Shown here: in pieces, positions 17,808 through 25,043 of the stretch
Position numbering within the stretch: the first letter of the stretch is position 1
How the letters are laid out: each line of letters starts with the position of its first letter
Source of the DNA: Lachnospiraceae bacterium
GTDB taxonomy: Bacteria; Bacillota; Clostridia; Lachnospirales; Lachnospiraceae
Direction: 5' to 3'
Assembly: GCA_902363835.1 (NCBI GenBank)
Contig: CABJBM010000009.1
Location: 124,001 to 188,000, forward strand
DNA: 64,000 nt
The notes under the pieces: model-generated
What the model was told of the DNA's origin: nothing
Seen by the model: the letters and a program-made list of their open reading frames with translations, nothing else
Databases searched by the model: none
Translations under genes and position numbers: made by a program

Positions 17808-18281
17808 ATGAGTAAAATATTGATTGTATATTACTCGTATTCCAATACAACCAAAAGTTTAGCAGAGGATATCGCACTTATTACAGATGGAGATATCAGG
17901 GAGCTAATCCCGGAGAAACCTTATTCATTTACCTATAATGGCGCAACAAAAGAAGCAAGAAATGAAATTGAAAGGGGATATTGTCCTAAATTACTGTATG
18001 GAAATGAGCCAATCTCTGATTATGAGTATATTTTTGTGGGAACGCCTAATTGGTTCAAGTCTTTTGCACCGCCCATATTGAGCTTTTTGCACAACGTTGA
18101 TTTGAACGGGAAAACGATTATTCCGTTTTGCACTCATGGCGGCGGTGGATTTGGGCAAATAGAAATCAATATAGCCAGGGAATGCCCTGACTCAATGCTG
18201 TTGCCAGGATTTGCGGCAACAAGTGATTTTGATGATAAGCAAGTTCAGGAATGGATTGATGAAATTAAAACTTGGGAATAA
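17808..18281 (+). CDS. Flavodoxin
   Basis: FMN electron carrier of 157 residues with all three FMN loops: IVYYSYSNTTKSLAEDI at the start, GTPNWFKSFAPPILSFL (the 60s loop) and PFCTHGGGGFGQIEINI (the 90s loop). It is close to flavodoxins of the YqcA/WrbA-like 'flavodoxin_4' group. The frame also opens with TTG at 17805, but ATG at 17808 with GGAGG eight bases upstream is preferred. The promoter with 19-base spacer suggests control by a MerR regulator, of which only a fragment remains downstream. Confidence 0.88.
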   Translation: MSKILIVYYSYSNTTKSLAEDIALITDGDIRELIPEKPYSFTYNGATKEARNEIERGYCPKLLYGNEPISDYEYIFVGTPNWFKSFAPPILSFLHNVDLNGKTIIPFCTHGGGGFGQIEINIARECPDSMLLPGFAATSDFDDKQVQEWIDEIKTWE

Positions 18282-18362
18282 ATTAAGTTCTGTATGTTAA
18301 TTTCAATGGGGAATATTCAAAATGTATAAGCAGTATTTTAAATAAACGATATAATCAGAAGA

Positions 18363-18461
18363 ATGGGAATTACGTGAAGAACGCTGCATTACGATGATGA
18401 GATTGCTTTATTAAAAACGACTAGTCTGCCTGCTCATGGCTTTCGTTTGTATAATGTATAA
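18363..18461 (+). pseudogene. MerR-family regulator fragment (decayed)
   Basis: The plus-strand frame reads MGIT, a TGA stop, then RTLHYDDEIALLKTT and AHGFRLYN before a TAA. This is the recognisable wing-helix segment of MerR proteins (usual form: GI-T-x-RTLRYYDEIGLLKP...GYRLY). Upstream helix and the whole effector half are missing. An internal stop and early end make it non-functional. It lies 80 bases after the flavodoxin whose promoter has MerR-type spacing. The rest of 18282-18540 shows nothing else. Confidence 0.7.
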
Positions 18462-18540
18462 TTTATAATGGGAACGATTTTAAACGGCTGTAAATGATTT
18501 CGTTAAAAACCTTGCTTGCAGAAAAATGCAATATATTTAC

Positions 18541-18591
18541 AAAAGAAGCCGCCCCTGCTTCCAGTCTTAAAAGCTGAGGTCGGCTTCTTTT
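18541..18591 (-). terminator. Terminator after the HPr-like gene
   Basis: Eleven-base stem AAAAGAAGCCG / CGGCTTCTTTT just past the HPr-like stop; read on the minus strand the arm ends in TTTT. Confidence 0.65.
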
Positions 18592-18611
18592 GTTCTGTTT
18601 GTTCCTGACAT

Positions 18612-18833
18612 TCAGGCCGCATAACCTACTAATTCCTCAGGGGAAGCAGCTGCATTGTGACAGACAATCTCCACCTGTCTTCCAATGCCGATGATCATAA
18701 TCCCCATCAGTGATTTTCCGTCAATAACCAGCTGGTTATAAATGACATCAACGGCAAAGCTGCACCGTTCGGCTCTTACCACAAATGCAACCAGATCTTC
18801 TACTGTGGAAAATGTATGCTTTATGTTTCTCAT
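18612..18833 (-). CDS. HPr-like protein without the phosphorylatable histidine
   Basis: A 73-residue protein whose C-terminal two thirds fit the HPr fold (VIYNQLVIDGKSLMGIMIIGIGRQVEIVCHN matches the HPr strand-helix segment V-x-GKSxMGIMxLG). The usual GLHARPA loop with His15 is absent; FSTVEDLVAFVVRA stands in its place, so it cannot act as a normal PTS phosphocarrier. A possible GTG at 18842 is too close to the ribosome site AAGGGAG, so ATG at 18833 is used. Role unknown; a regulatory HPr/Crh-like function is conceivable but lacks the Ser46 test here. Confidence 0.7.
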   Translation of the reverse strand: MRNIKHTFSTVEDLVAFVVRAERCSFAVDVIYNQLVIDGKSLMGIMIIGIGRQVEIVCHNAAASPEELVGYAA

Positions 18834-18842
18834 ATCAGACAC

Positions 18843-19198
18843 TCCCTTTTCTTGACATTATTTTATCTATCTTTTCAACAAAAATAAATGTGCTTTCCAC
18901 GAGATAATAGGCACTTTTTCATATATGTTTTTATTGTTTCCATAGTCTGGGAGCTTATACGGGAAAAAACCAAAATTTTACTAAAAGTACTACCCAAAAT
19001 CAAATTTATCGTGTATAATTGTGTCATTCGCCTTTTTTAATGAATGGATATGAAGAAATGATATGAAGGTGATTATAAAGGGAATGACTCGAAATCTGCT
19101 GGGGCAGTTGCTATGAAAATGTCGAAATCCCCTGTATTTTCTTGAGTTTTTGGCATTTTAAGTTTTTAGGGATTTCTACGGTTTTTCTGCACTTTGTC
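18843..19198. other. Gene-free stretch before the tRNA
   Basis: AT-rich, about 355 bases. I see no open frame with a ribosome site beyond a 15-codon run near 19063. It contains TGACTCGAAATC at 19085-19096, which also occurs in the tRNA anticodon arm. Confidence 0.4.
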
Positions 19199-19228
19199 TT
19201 GACTTCTGCGCAGGCATTGGTGTATTAA
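19199..19228 (+). promoter_or_regulatory. Promoter of tRNA-Ser
   Basis: -35 TTGACT, 18-base spacer, -10 TATTAA, ending 10 bases before the tRNA. Confidence 0.5.
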
Positions 19229-19238
19229 AATAAAATAT

Positions 19239-19326
19239 GGAAGCGTATCGAAGTGGTCATAACGAGCTTGACTCGAAATCAAGTTGTCGGGCAACCGGCA
19301 CGTGGGTTCGAATCCCACCGCTTCCG
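19239..19326 (+). tRNA. tRNA-Ser (anticodon CGA), ICE attachment gene
   Basis: Acceptor stem GGAAGCG / CGCTTCC with discriminator G, anticodon stem TTGA-loop CTCGAAA-TCAA giving anticodon CGA (reads UCG), a long variable arm GTTGTCGGGCAAC as in class II tRNAs, and T arm GTGGGTTCGAATCCCAC. CCA is not encoded. The G+C-rich conjugative element begins just after its 3' end, which is the usual target of tyrosine integrases. Confidence 0.95.
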
Positions 19327-19387
19327 TCAAAAACAAAAGGCAAAAAAGATTTATTGCTTACAAAGCCAGTAAATCCAAGCCTTTCGA

Positions 19388-19419
19388 GGGCTTCCACGAT
19401 GAAAAGTGGAAGCCCTTTT
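19388..19419 (+). terminator. Terminator after tRNA-Ser
   Basis: Perfect ten-base stem GGGCTTCCAC / GTGGAAGCCC, eight-base loop, then TTTTC. It is the first structure inside the element. Confidence 0.8.
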
Positions 19420-19486
19420 CTCGTAGATTTATTAGGGTAAAAGCTTCACTCAGACAGGACTCAAACCTACAAGTAAGAACATTCAT

Positions 19487-19533
19487 GAGTGGCGCCCTTT
19501 TTCGCACAGAGAAAATGAAAAAGGGCGCCACTC
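19487..19533. repeat. Perfect 17-base inverted repeat near the left end of the element
   Basis: GAGTGGCGCCCTTTTTC is followed 13 bases later by its exact complement. The inner word AAAAAGGGCGC recurs in the next hairpin (19564-19620). Could be a terminator pair or an excision/regulatory structure. Confidence 0.7.
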
Positions 19534-19563
19534 AAAATACAATCAAAGGAATGAGCTGAAACC

Positions 19564-19620
19564 AAAAAGGGCGCTGATTTTTAAGGCTGATTGAAAGCCG
19601 ATAAAGTTAGCGCCCTTTTT
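19564..19620 (+). terminator. Hairpin with T run at the left end
   Basis: AAAAAGGGCGCT pairs with AGCGCCCTTTTT (12 bases) across a 33-base loop that itself holds GGCTGATTGAAAGCC. It would insulate the element from tRNA transcription. The remainder of 19327-19731 has no gene. Confidence 0.55.
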
Positions 19621-19731
19621 ATATATACACCAAAATCACATTAAAAATGAAAGCATCGGAAAGCCGGAGAATTGGAGTGCGGAAACGCACTTTATTTTCC
19701 GGCTTTTTTTGTTTTCTGGAAAGGAGTAGCC

Positions 19732-19983
19732 ATGTTGGTACGCTATAAAAGAAATAAACAAACCGCCTGCTACGATTCAAACAATCTCGTCACCGTAGGC
19801 AAAATACCATCGGCTGAACGGCCACGCGGCCCATTCCAAAGCTGCGGCAGCTGCCCGTACCCATCCCATGGATTTATCTGCTATAGCTCGGAGGGCGATT
19901 GTCTCAGAAGCGATATGCAGAAAATTGCAAAACGCAGGAAAAACGAGGTGAATGATGGAAACCGAATTAACAAAACGGATTAA
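19732..19983 (+). CDS. Small cysteine-rich protein, unknown
   Basis: An 83-residue product with ATG at 19732 and AAAGGAG eight bases upstream. The middle carries CGSCPYPSHGFICYSSEGDC, a four-cysteine cluster that might bind metal; the tail is basic (KIAKRRKNEVNDGNR). Its end overlaps the next gene by 32 bases, so the two are probably translated together. I do not recognise the family. It is the first gene of the element. Confidence 0.6.
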   Translation: MLVRYKRNKQTACYDSNNLVTVGKIPSAERPRGPFQSCGSCPYPSHGFICYSSEGDCLRSDMQKIAKRRKNEVNDGNRINKTD

Positions 19984-20566
19984 GGCACTGACTCATCACT
20001 ATCGCCCAAAGCTGCATACCGAAAAGCGAACCGTCCGGTGGGCGGATGAGGTATGGACGCCGTCAGGGATCGTAGACAGTATTCGGTTTGAGGACTATTA
20101 CGAGAATGAGGAATATCTCTGCAGGCTTTTGGATGCGGAGCGGTTTTCCGAAAAGGAACCGTGCCTGACGGGGTATAGGCATGAACCCGGAAAATGCTTT
20201 CGGGACGGCAGCACAGAGCAAAATGCACAGAAATGCCATGGCTGCGTCCTGCGGTGCCATAACTGGCATATCGGCATGATGGTCACCTGTTTTGAAGTCA
20301 AAATCACCTATCAGGATTTCAAAAGCAGAAACGGCCATAACTTTCATGGAAACGAAAATTACTACTGCGTGCCGACAGCCCTTACCGCCAGAATCGCCGA
20401 GGAGATCCCCTGCCACATCGGCATTCTTGCATATTTTGAAGGGGAACGCCAATACGGGCTTCGGCAGTTCAAACCGGCCACATGGCAGGAGGTATCGGAT
20501 CAAACCAAGGTACTGTTGCTGTACAACGCCATGAAAAAGTGGTGCGACGGAGCGGTTTTCGTGTAA
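19952..20566 (+). CDS. MmcB/PD-(D/E)XK-like putative nuclease-fold protein
   Basis: A 204-residue protein that begins TELTKRIKALTHHYRPKLHT. Two parts recall the MmcB family of PD-(D/E)XK proteins: VRWADEVWTPSGIVDSIRFEDY (acidic motif after a short strand) and MMVTCFEVKITYQDFKSRNGHNF, where E-V-K is the typical catalytic core, then YYCVPTALTARIAEEIPCHIGIL. Cysteines at CHGCVLRCHNW lie between them and may be a metal site. The fold suggests DNA cleavage or repair on incoming element DNA. Assignment rests on motif shape only. Confidence 0.55.
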   Translation: MMETELTKRIKALTHHYRPKLHTEKRTVRWADEVWTPSGIVDSIRFEDYYENEEYLCRLLDAERFSEKEPCLTGYRHEPGKCFRDGSTEQNAQKCHGCVLRCHNWHIGMMVTCFEVKITYQDFKSRNGHNFHGNENYYCVPTALTARIAEEIPCHIGILAYFEGERQYGLRQFKPATWQEVSDQTKVLLLYNAMKKWCDGAVFV

Positions 20567-20611
20567 CCGACGGATGTGCATTGCAGTGATCAATCAAACG
20601 GAGGTATCAAT

Positions 20612-21850
20612 ATGAGCGTTAACGCCAGAGAAGAAAAAATTTTTTCAGTAGAACTCAGCCGGTGGAACCCTTCCGGTATAAATCCGTCGGCAGAAATCGC
20701 ACTCCCCGCCACACCCTATGAGCTGGCGGATGCGTTGGAAAGAGCGGGAACCGCCGGGGACACCGTTTATTCTGCGGAGGTTTTAAGCTGCCAGCTGGAC
20801 TATCTGCCGCAATTTATCCAGCCCGATATCAATCTTCATGAGCTGAACCACCTCGCCCAGCGGCTGTCTTCCTTGAGTGCATGGGAACTGGACTGCTTTG
20901 AGGGCATGGTGATGATGGATGCCGTTCAGACTCAGTACGCTCCCATTCCGGTGGATCGGCTCATCAATATGACACACAGCATGGCGCATTGCCAAGTTGC
21001 CTACGAAGCTCATGACGATGCTTCCCTCGGCAAATTTTACGCGGATAATGACTTTGTACCGGCGCTGGAAAATGTATCGGATGAAGTCTACGCATATTTG
21101 GACTTTGGTAAAATTGGCAGAGAGATGCGTGAGGGCGAGGGTGGCGTATTCACGCCTCATGGCTATGTGGTGCAGAACGGTGAGATTGCAGCGGACTACC
21201 ACAGCGGCGATGCGGTTTCCCTTGAAAAGCCGGATTACACCGTGCTTCTCCGTGTAACCAAGGGATATTTTAACGGCCTTGCACAGGACAGTGAACCGTC
21301 TGTCTACCTGAAGCTCCCTGCCGGGGATGCGACGCTTTTGCAGGCGGTCGATGCTGTCGGAGCGGCTTCCCCGGAGGAATGTGCATTTTCGGCGGAGGAC
21401 TGCATGGCGCCAAGCCTCACCGAAAAAATAAATGACGCCCTGTATGCCTCGGAGGGCGACTGCTATGGTCTGGTCAATGAGCTGGCGGAACAGCTCCGGC
21501 GCATGGCAGATAAGCGCAGTATTCCAACCTACAAGGCGATGCTGGAAGCCGTGCCGGGGGAATTTTCCTTGGAGGATGCACTGGAGCTTTCACAGCAGAT
21601 AAAGAATTTTTCAGTCATCCGTGAGGCGACTACCCCTGCGGATTACGCCAAATTTATGCTGACTAAATACTGCATTGAATGTGAAAGCGAGTTGTTTTCC
21701 TGTGCGAATCTCCATAGATACGGCGAAAAGCTGATGGAGGAAAAAGGTGTCACTCTTACCGAATACGGCGTCCTATGGTCACTGACCGGGCAAACGGTAG
21801 AGCAATGCCTGAACCATCCCAACCAGAGTTTCGGCATGGAAATGAAATAG
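20612..21850 (+). CDS. ArdA-like antirestriction-domain protein
   Basis: A 412-residue acidic protein. Residues about 70-90 (INLHELNHLAQRLSSLSAWELDCFEGMV) match the core of ArdA antirestriction proteins (hydrophobic-N-x-LAxxLxxL-x-x-x-EL), and the strong acidity fits DNA mimicry that blocks type I restriction enzymes. The later two thirds are not ArdA-like in an obvious way and end in a helical region LTEKINDALYASEG...LVNELAEQLRRMAD. The open frame begins earlier at 20576, but ATG at 20612 has GGAGG eight bases upstream. Function in antirestriction is inferred. Confidence 0.55.
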   Translation: MSVNAREEKIFSVELSRWNPSGINPSAEIALPATPYELADALERAGTAGDTVYSAEVLSCQLDYLPQFIQPDINLHELNHLAQRLSSLSAWELDCFEGMVMMDAVQTQYAPIPVDRLINMTHSMAHCQVAYEAHDDASLGKFYADNDFVPALENVSDEVYAYLDFGKIGREMREGEGGVFTPHGYVVQNGEIAADYHSGDAVSLEKPDYTVLLRVTKGYFNGLAQDSEPSVYLKLPAGDATLLQAVDAVGAASPEECAFSAEDCMAPSLTEKINDALYASEGDCYGLVNELAEQLRRMADKRSIPTYKAMLEAVPGEFSLEDALELSQQIKNFSVIREATTPADYAKFMLTKYCIECESELFSCANLHRYGEKLMEEKGVTLTEYGVLWSLTGQTVEQCLNHPNQSFGMEMK

Positions 21851-21927
21851 CAAATCTTTGTTGGGTTTTGGTATAGCTATTCTCATGAAGCTGTGGCATT
21901 GTGTTGCGCTGAAGGGAGGCGAAGAAG

Positions 21928-22218
21928 ATGGACGAGAAGCTCATGGACTTGCTGGATATGGCTCTGGCGGAACGGTTTCAGCTTGCGTATGCTGCCCTGC
22001 GTGAATCAGACCCTCAGTCGGAGAAACTGGCGCAGGAATTAATGTCACTCAGTGACAGCATCCGGAACAACTTTGAAATCAGTCAAGGTATAAAAGACAG
22101 AATTGAGTATTATCTGAGTCAAAATTCGGATTTGGAGGTAACGTTTCAGAAGCATCTGTACATTCAGGGCGCCAAGGACTGCGTAGCAGTGTTAAGAGAG
22201 CTTGGCGTAATCCAGTAG
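21928..22218 (+). CDS. Small helical protein, unknown
   Basis: A 96-residue, probably all-helical protein (MDEKLMDLLDMALAERFQLAYAAL...). No motif recognised. Similar short helical proteins are common in clostridial ICEs. The ATG is preceded by GGAGG eleven bases upstream. A terminator follows at 22261, so it may end the first operon of the element. Confidence 0.55.
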   Translation: MDEKLMDLLDMALAERFQLAYAALRESDPQSEKLAQELMSLSDSIRNNFEISQGIKDRIEYYLSQNSDLEVTFQKHLYIQGAKDCVAVLRELGVIQ

Positions 22219-22260
22219 CGCAAGCAGAGATGCCTGTGCTTTTTTAGACCCAACATCAAC

Positions 22261-22298
22261 ACAGGGCCGTTTCCCCAACAGGAGGCGGCCCTGTTTTT
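22261..22298 (+). terminator. Intrinsic terminator
   Basis: ACAGGGCCG pairs with CGGCCCTGT and runs into eight T. Strong. Confidence 0.85.
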
Positions 22299-22349
22299 TT
22301 GCGCCCTTTTTGCCTTTCTTTCCGGGGAAACGGCCGGAAAGGAGGACCC

Positions 22350-22682
22350 ATGCAGAAAGAACAGCTTGCAGAGCATCTGCGCCGGTATCACCACGGCGCA
22401 GAAAACGCCGTCATAAGCAAAGAGCTGGAACGCAGCTTCGGCGTTTCAGGCAAGGAGCTGCGGGATCAGGTCAATGCCCTGCGCCGGGAGGGAGTTCCCA
22501 TTGCCAGCGACCAGAACGGGTACTTTTATGCGAAAACCGAAGCCGAGGTGCGCATGACCATCCGGCATATGAGAAACCGCATCAGCGGAATCAGCGCCGC
22601 CATTACCGGCCTGCGCCGCTCCCTTGCGGCCTTTGACGATACCCAACTGCGCCTGCCGCTGGAGGGAGGTGATGACTTCTGA
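22350..22682 (+). CDS. HTH DNA-binding partner of the adenine methyltransferase
   Basis: A 110-residue protein. Residues 1-60 form a winged-helix shape (AENAVISKELERSFGVSGKELRDQVNALRREGVPIASDQNGYFYA), followed by a helical tail ITGLRRSLAAFDD. In related elements such a gene stands directly before a D12-class methyltransferase, as here, and probably regulates it or guides it. ATG at 22350 has GGAGG five bases upstream; its stop TGA at 22682 lies within the methyltransferase start region. Confidence 0.65.
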   Translation: MQKEQLAEHLRRYHHGAENAVISKELERSFGVSGKELRDQVNALRREGVPIASDQNGYFYAKTEAEVRMTIRHMRNRISGISAAITGLRRSLAAFDDTQLRLPLEGGDDF

Positions 22683-22690
22683 ACAGCTTC

Positions 22691-23521
22691 ATGTCCTGGA
22701 TCGGCGGGAAGAAATCCCTGCGGGAGCTGATCGTCACCCTGTTTCCCCTCTATTATGAGCGGTACATTGAGGTGTTCGGCGGAGGTGGCTGGGTGCTGTT
22801 TCACAAGCTGCCCGGCAACGATTTTGAGGTCTACAACGATTTCAACGGCCTGCTGGTGAACCTCTACCGCTGTGTGCGGGAGAAGCCGCAGGAGCTGATG
22901 GCGGCACTTGCCTACTGCCTTAATTCCCGCGCGGATTTTGAGCTTGTGAAAAACGCCCTTGCCCGTGACAGCCCCGCATCAGACGTGCAAAGGGCGGCGT
23001 GGTTTTACCAGCTCATCCGCTACAGCTACGCTTCGGGGCTGACCAGCTACGGCAGCCAGCCCCACGACATCCGCAGCAACTTTCCCCTCATTGAGCAGGC
23101 TCACCGGCGGCTTGCCAAGGTGGTCATCGAAAACAAGGATTTCGAGAAGCTCATCGGGCAGTATGACCGCCCCGTCAGCTTTTTCTACTGTGACCCTCCG
23201 TATTTTGAAACCGAAAGCTATTACAAAAACGTGGGCGAGGACGGCTTCACGGAAAAAGACCATATCCGTCTGCGGGATGCACTGCTGGGGATTGAGGGGA
23301 AATTCCTGCTGTCCTACAACGACTGTGAATTTATCCGCAGCCTCTATGAAGCACCGGGCATCCAGACGGAAGCCTTTACCCGCATTAACAATATCAAGCA
23401 GCGGTACGACAACGGAGCGCAGTTCCCCGAAATCCTCATTGCCAACTATGATCTGCATGAGCGCGAGAAAAACGCTCCGTCACAGCTGAATCTGTTTGGA
23501 GAAGGAGGCTTCATGGAATAG
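22691..23521 (+). CDS. D12-class DNA N6-adenine methyltransferase
   Basis: Transfers methyl from SAM to adenine N6 in DNA (Dam-like, alpha class). The SAM site is FMSWIGGKKSLRELI at the N-terminus with EVFGGGGWVLF, and the catalytic DPPY lies in FFYCDPPYFETESYY (about 170). Length 276 is normal. No restriction enzyme accompanies it, so it is an orphan that probably protects transferred DNA. Start is unclear: ATG at 22691 lacks a near ribosome site, while CTG at 22679 is eight bases from GGGAGGT and would add the L/M-N-S-F expected from relatives. Confidence 0.9.
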   Translation: MSWIGGKKSLRELIVTLFPLYYERYIEVFGGGGWVLFHKLPGNDFEVYNDFNGLLVNLYRCVREKPQELMAALAYCLNSRADFELVKNALARDSPASDVQRAAWFYQLIRYSYASGLTSYGSQPHDIRSNFPLIEQAHRRLAKVVIENKDFEKLIGQYDRPVSFFYCDPPYFETESYYKNVGEDGFTEKDHIRLRDALLGIEGKFLLSYNDCEFIRSLYEAPGIQTEAFTRINNIKQRYDNGAQFPEILIANYDLHEREKNAPSQLNLFGEGGFME

Positions 23522-23587
23522 GCAAAACGCCCTTAGCACAGCATTGCATAAATCTCAAACCCAATCTTTTATAGGAGGAACTCATTC

Positions 23588-24127
23588 ATGAAAAAGAATC
23601 AAATGCCCCAAATCGGTCTCCCTGCCGACGCCTGTGAGCAATCCGGCTTTACCGACAAGGATACGCTGGAGCTTCATGCCGGACAGAACGCCCTTGTGTT
23701 TCTGAAGGACAAAATGACGGCCTTGGAGGTGGCGAACGCCATCCATAGTCTCAGCGCCCTCGCCTCGGATTTGACCGTCGTTCTCGCCTCCGCCTGCGGC
23801 CTTTGCAGCAACTGCGGCGATGAATGCGGGGAGGGCTGCCCCGCCGAATGGGTGGCAGGGTGCTCTCTCTGCCATGATCTGCTGGATGAAAGCCAAAGCA
23901 TCCGCATCCCCGGCTATCTACTGGAGGAATCGGGCATCCCCGCGGACGCCAAGCTGGAAGCCTATACGGACGAGGACAGCGGCGAAATCACGGTGGTAGA
24001 GGCGGATGTCCAGCAGGACATTACCGATGTGCCGGCAGGTATTCTTACGGTGCTGGCCCAAAGCGGCGTGTGCCTCGCGGAGCTGGATGAGCTGATTATG
24101 CTGGAGGAAATCGTCTACGGCAAATAA
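23588..24127 (+). CDS. Cysteine-rich, AbrB-like protein
   Basis: A 179-residue protein that looks like two SpoVT/AbrB-type swapped-hairpin halves: an N-terminal PQIGLPADACEQSGFTDKDTLELHAGQNALVFLK and a C-terminal SIRIPGYLLEESGIPADAKLEAYTDEDSGEITVVEA. Between them is CGLCSNCGDECGEGCPAEW...CSLC, seven cysteines likely to bind zinc or an Fe-S cluster. It could be a DNA-binding regulator, but the family is not certain. ATG has AGGAGGA about twelve bases upstream. Starts a new run of genes after the methyltransferase. Confidence 0.5.
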   Translation: MKKNQMPQIGLPADACEQSGFTDKDTLELHAGQNALVFLKDKMTALEVANAIHSLSALASDLTVVLASACGLCSNCGDECGEGCPAEWVAGCSLCHDLLDESQSIRIPGYLLEESGIPADAKLEAYTDEDSGEITVVEADVQQDITDVPAGILTVLAQSGVCLAELDELIMLEEIVYGK

Positions 24128-24168
24128 TCGGTCTTGGATTCCCAACACACGATCCGGGAGGTGAGCAT

Positions 24169-24726
24169 ATGCCGGGAATCACCCTGAAAAACGGCCTCAT
24201 TTCCTACTACGGAAACCCGGCCGGATATACAGAAAAAGAAAAGGCGGTGGTGGACAGCATCTTCCGAAACGACGAGCTGACCACATGGCTCAAAAGCCGC
24301 AGCCTGACCCCGCAGTGGACGGACGGCGTGATGGAGCGCCTTGCCGCGGGGGAACGGATGGGCGGCATGGCTGAAGCCGCCGCTCCGCTCAAAAATGTCC
24401 GCATCTGGCAATTGAAGCCGGATACGGACGTGTATATGAAGTTTATCTCCTATGAGGAAACGGTGCGGCAGTTCGGGGAGCCGTCCCCGGAGCATTACCG
24501 CGTTGCCTATGACGGCCAGCTGGATACCAACGATCTCGAAGCCATCTACACAAGATGCAATGTGAATCATCCGCCCGGTTATGACGGACACTCCCTGTCC
24601 ATGTCCGATGTGGTGGAGCTGTATGACGCAGAGGGCAGCGAATTTCACTACTGCGACCGCTTTGGATTTCAGAAAATCAGCTTCGGGGAACCGGAGCAAA
24701 CCCAAACCATGGGTATGCGTATGTAG
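24169..24726 (+). CDS. YodL-domain-like protein
   Basis: A 185-residue protein. The second half (LKNVRIWQLKPDTDVYMKFISYEET to SMSDVVELYDAEGSEFHYCDRFGF) fits the YodL domain found in ICE proteins and phage-related proteins, whose role is unknown. The first half (LKNGLISYYGNPAGYTEKEK...) is not assigned. ATG at 24169 with GGGAGGTG eight bases upstream. It directly precedes the first pilin-like gene. Confidence 0.55.
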   Translation: MPGITLKNGLISYYGNPAGYTEKEKAVVDSIFRNDELTTWLKSRSLTPQWTDGVMERLAAGERMGGMAEAAAPLKNVRIWQLKPDTDVYMKFISYEETVRQFGEPSPEHYRVAYDGQLDTNDLEAIYTRCNVNHPPGYDGHSLSMSDVVELYDAEGSEFHYCDRFGFQKISFGEPEQTQTMGMRM

Positions 24727-24779
24727 GCAGCCGTCGGCTGTCTTTTTTCATGCCCTCATCATTAGAACGGAGGAAAAAA

Positions 24780-25010
24780 ATGAAGAACCTATTTTGCAAG
24801 CTTAAGAAAAAAATCGGCACGGCAGCTGCCAAAAGTCGCTCCATCCTCACGGGGAACGCCGGGGAGGGCTACATTGACACCGCGATCAAAATTCTGATTG
24901 CCGTTGTTTTGGGCGCTTTGCTCCTTGCGGGGCTGTATGCCCTGTTCGGGGAAACGGTGCTGCCAACCCTTGTGCAGCGCATTAAAGAGATGTTCAATTA
25001 CGCCGGTTAA
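24780..25010 (+). CDS. Flp/TadE-like small pilin protein, copy 1
   Basis: A 76-residue protein with a basic N-terminus, the phrase NAGEGYIDTAIKI (28-40) before a single membrane helix LIAVVLGALLLAGLYALF, and a short polar tail. This is the architecture of Flp pilins and TadE-type pseudopilins, in which a prepilin peptidase cuts just before or after the conserved Gly-Glu region. A peptidase is encoded at 29596. Copy 2 at 29376-29606 is nearly the same over the last 50 residues. The ATG at 24780 has GGAGG close by. Known in databases as a small ICE protein of unknown function; the pilin role is inferred. Confidence 0.65.
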   Translation: MKNLFCKLKKKIGTAAAKSRSILTGNAGEGYIDTAIKILIAVVLGALLLAGLYALFGETVLPTLVQRIKEMFNYAG

Positions 25011-25043
25011 AGATGCCGGACATTTTGAGAAGGAGGAAAGATC

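Noticed and set aside
10608..18577. The 15-base word AGTCTTAAAAGCTGA at 10608-10622 and 18563-18577.
   Set aside because: Only two copies, both in AT-rich intergenic DNA; not enough to call a repeat family.
19085..19096. TGACTCGAAATC upstream of the tRNA repeats 12 bases of the tRNA-Ser anticodon arm, which might be an att scar.
   Set aside because: No further tRNA structure surrounds it and integrase cores normally use the 3' half; 12 bases may be chance.
19451..19475. CAGGACTCAAACC, the complement of a tRNA T-arm-like sequence, inside the left end of the element.
   Set aside because: No acceptor or anticodon stem can be drawn; a tRNA fragment cannot be supported.
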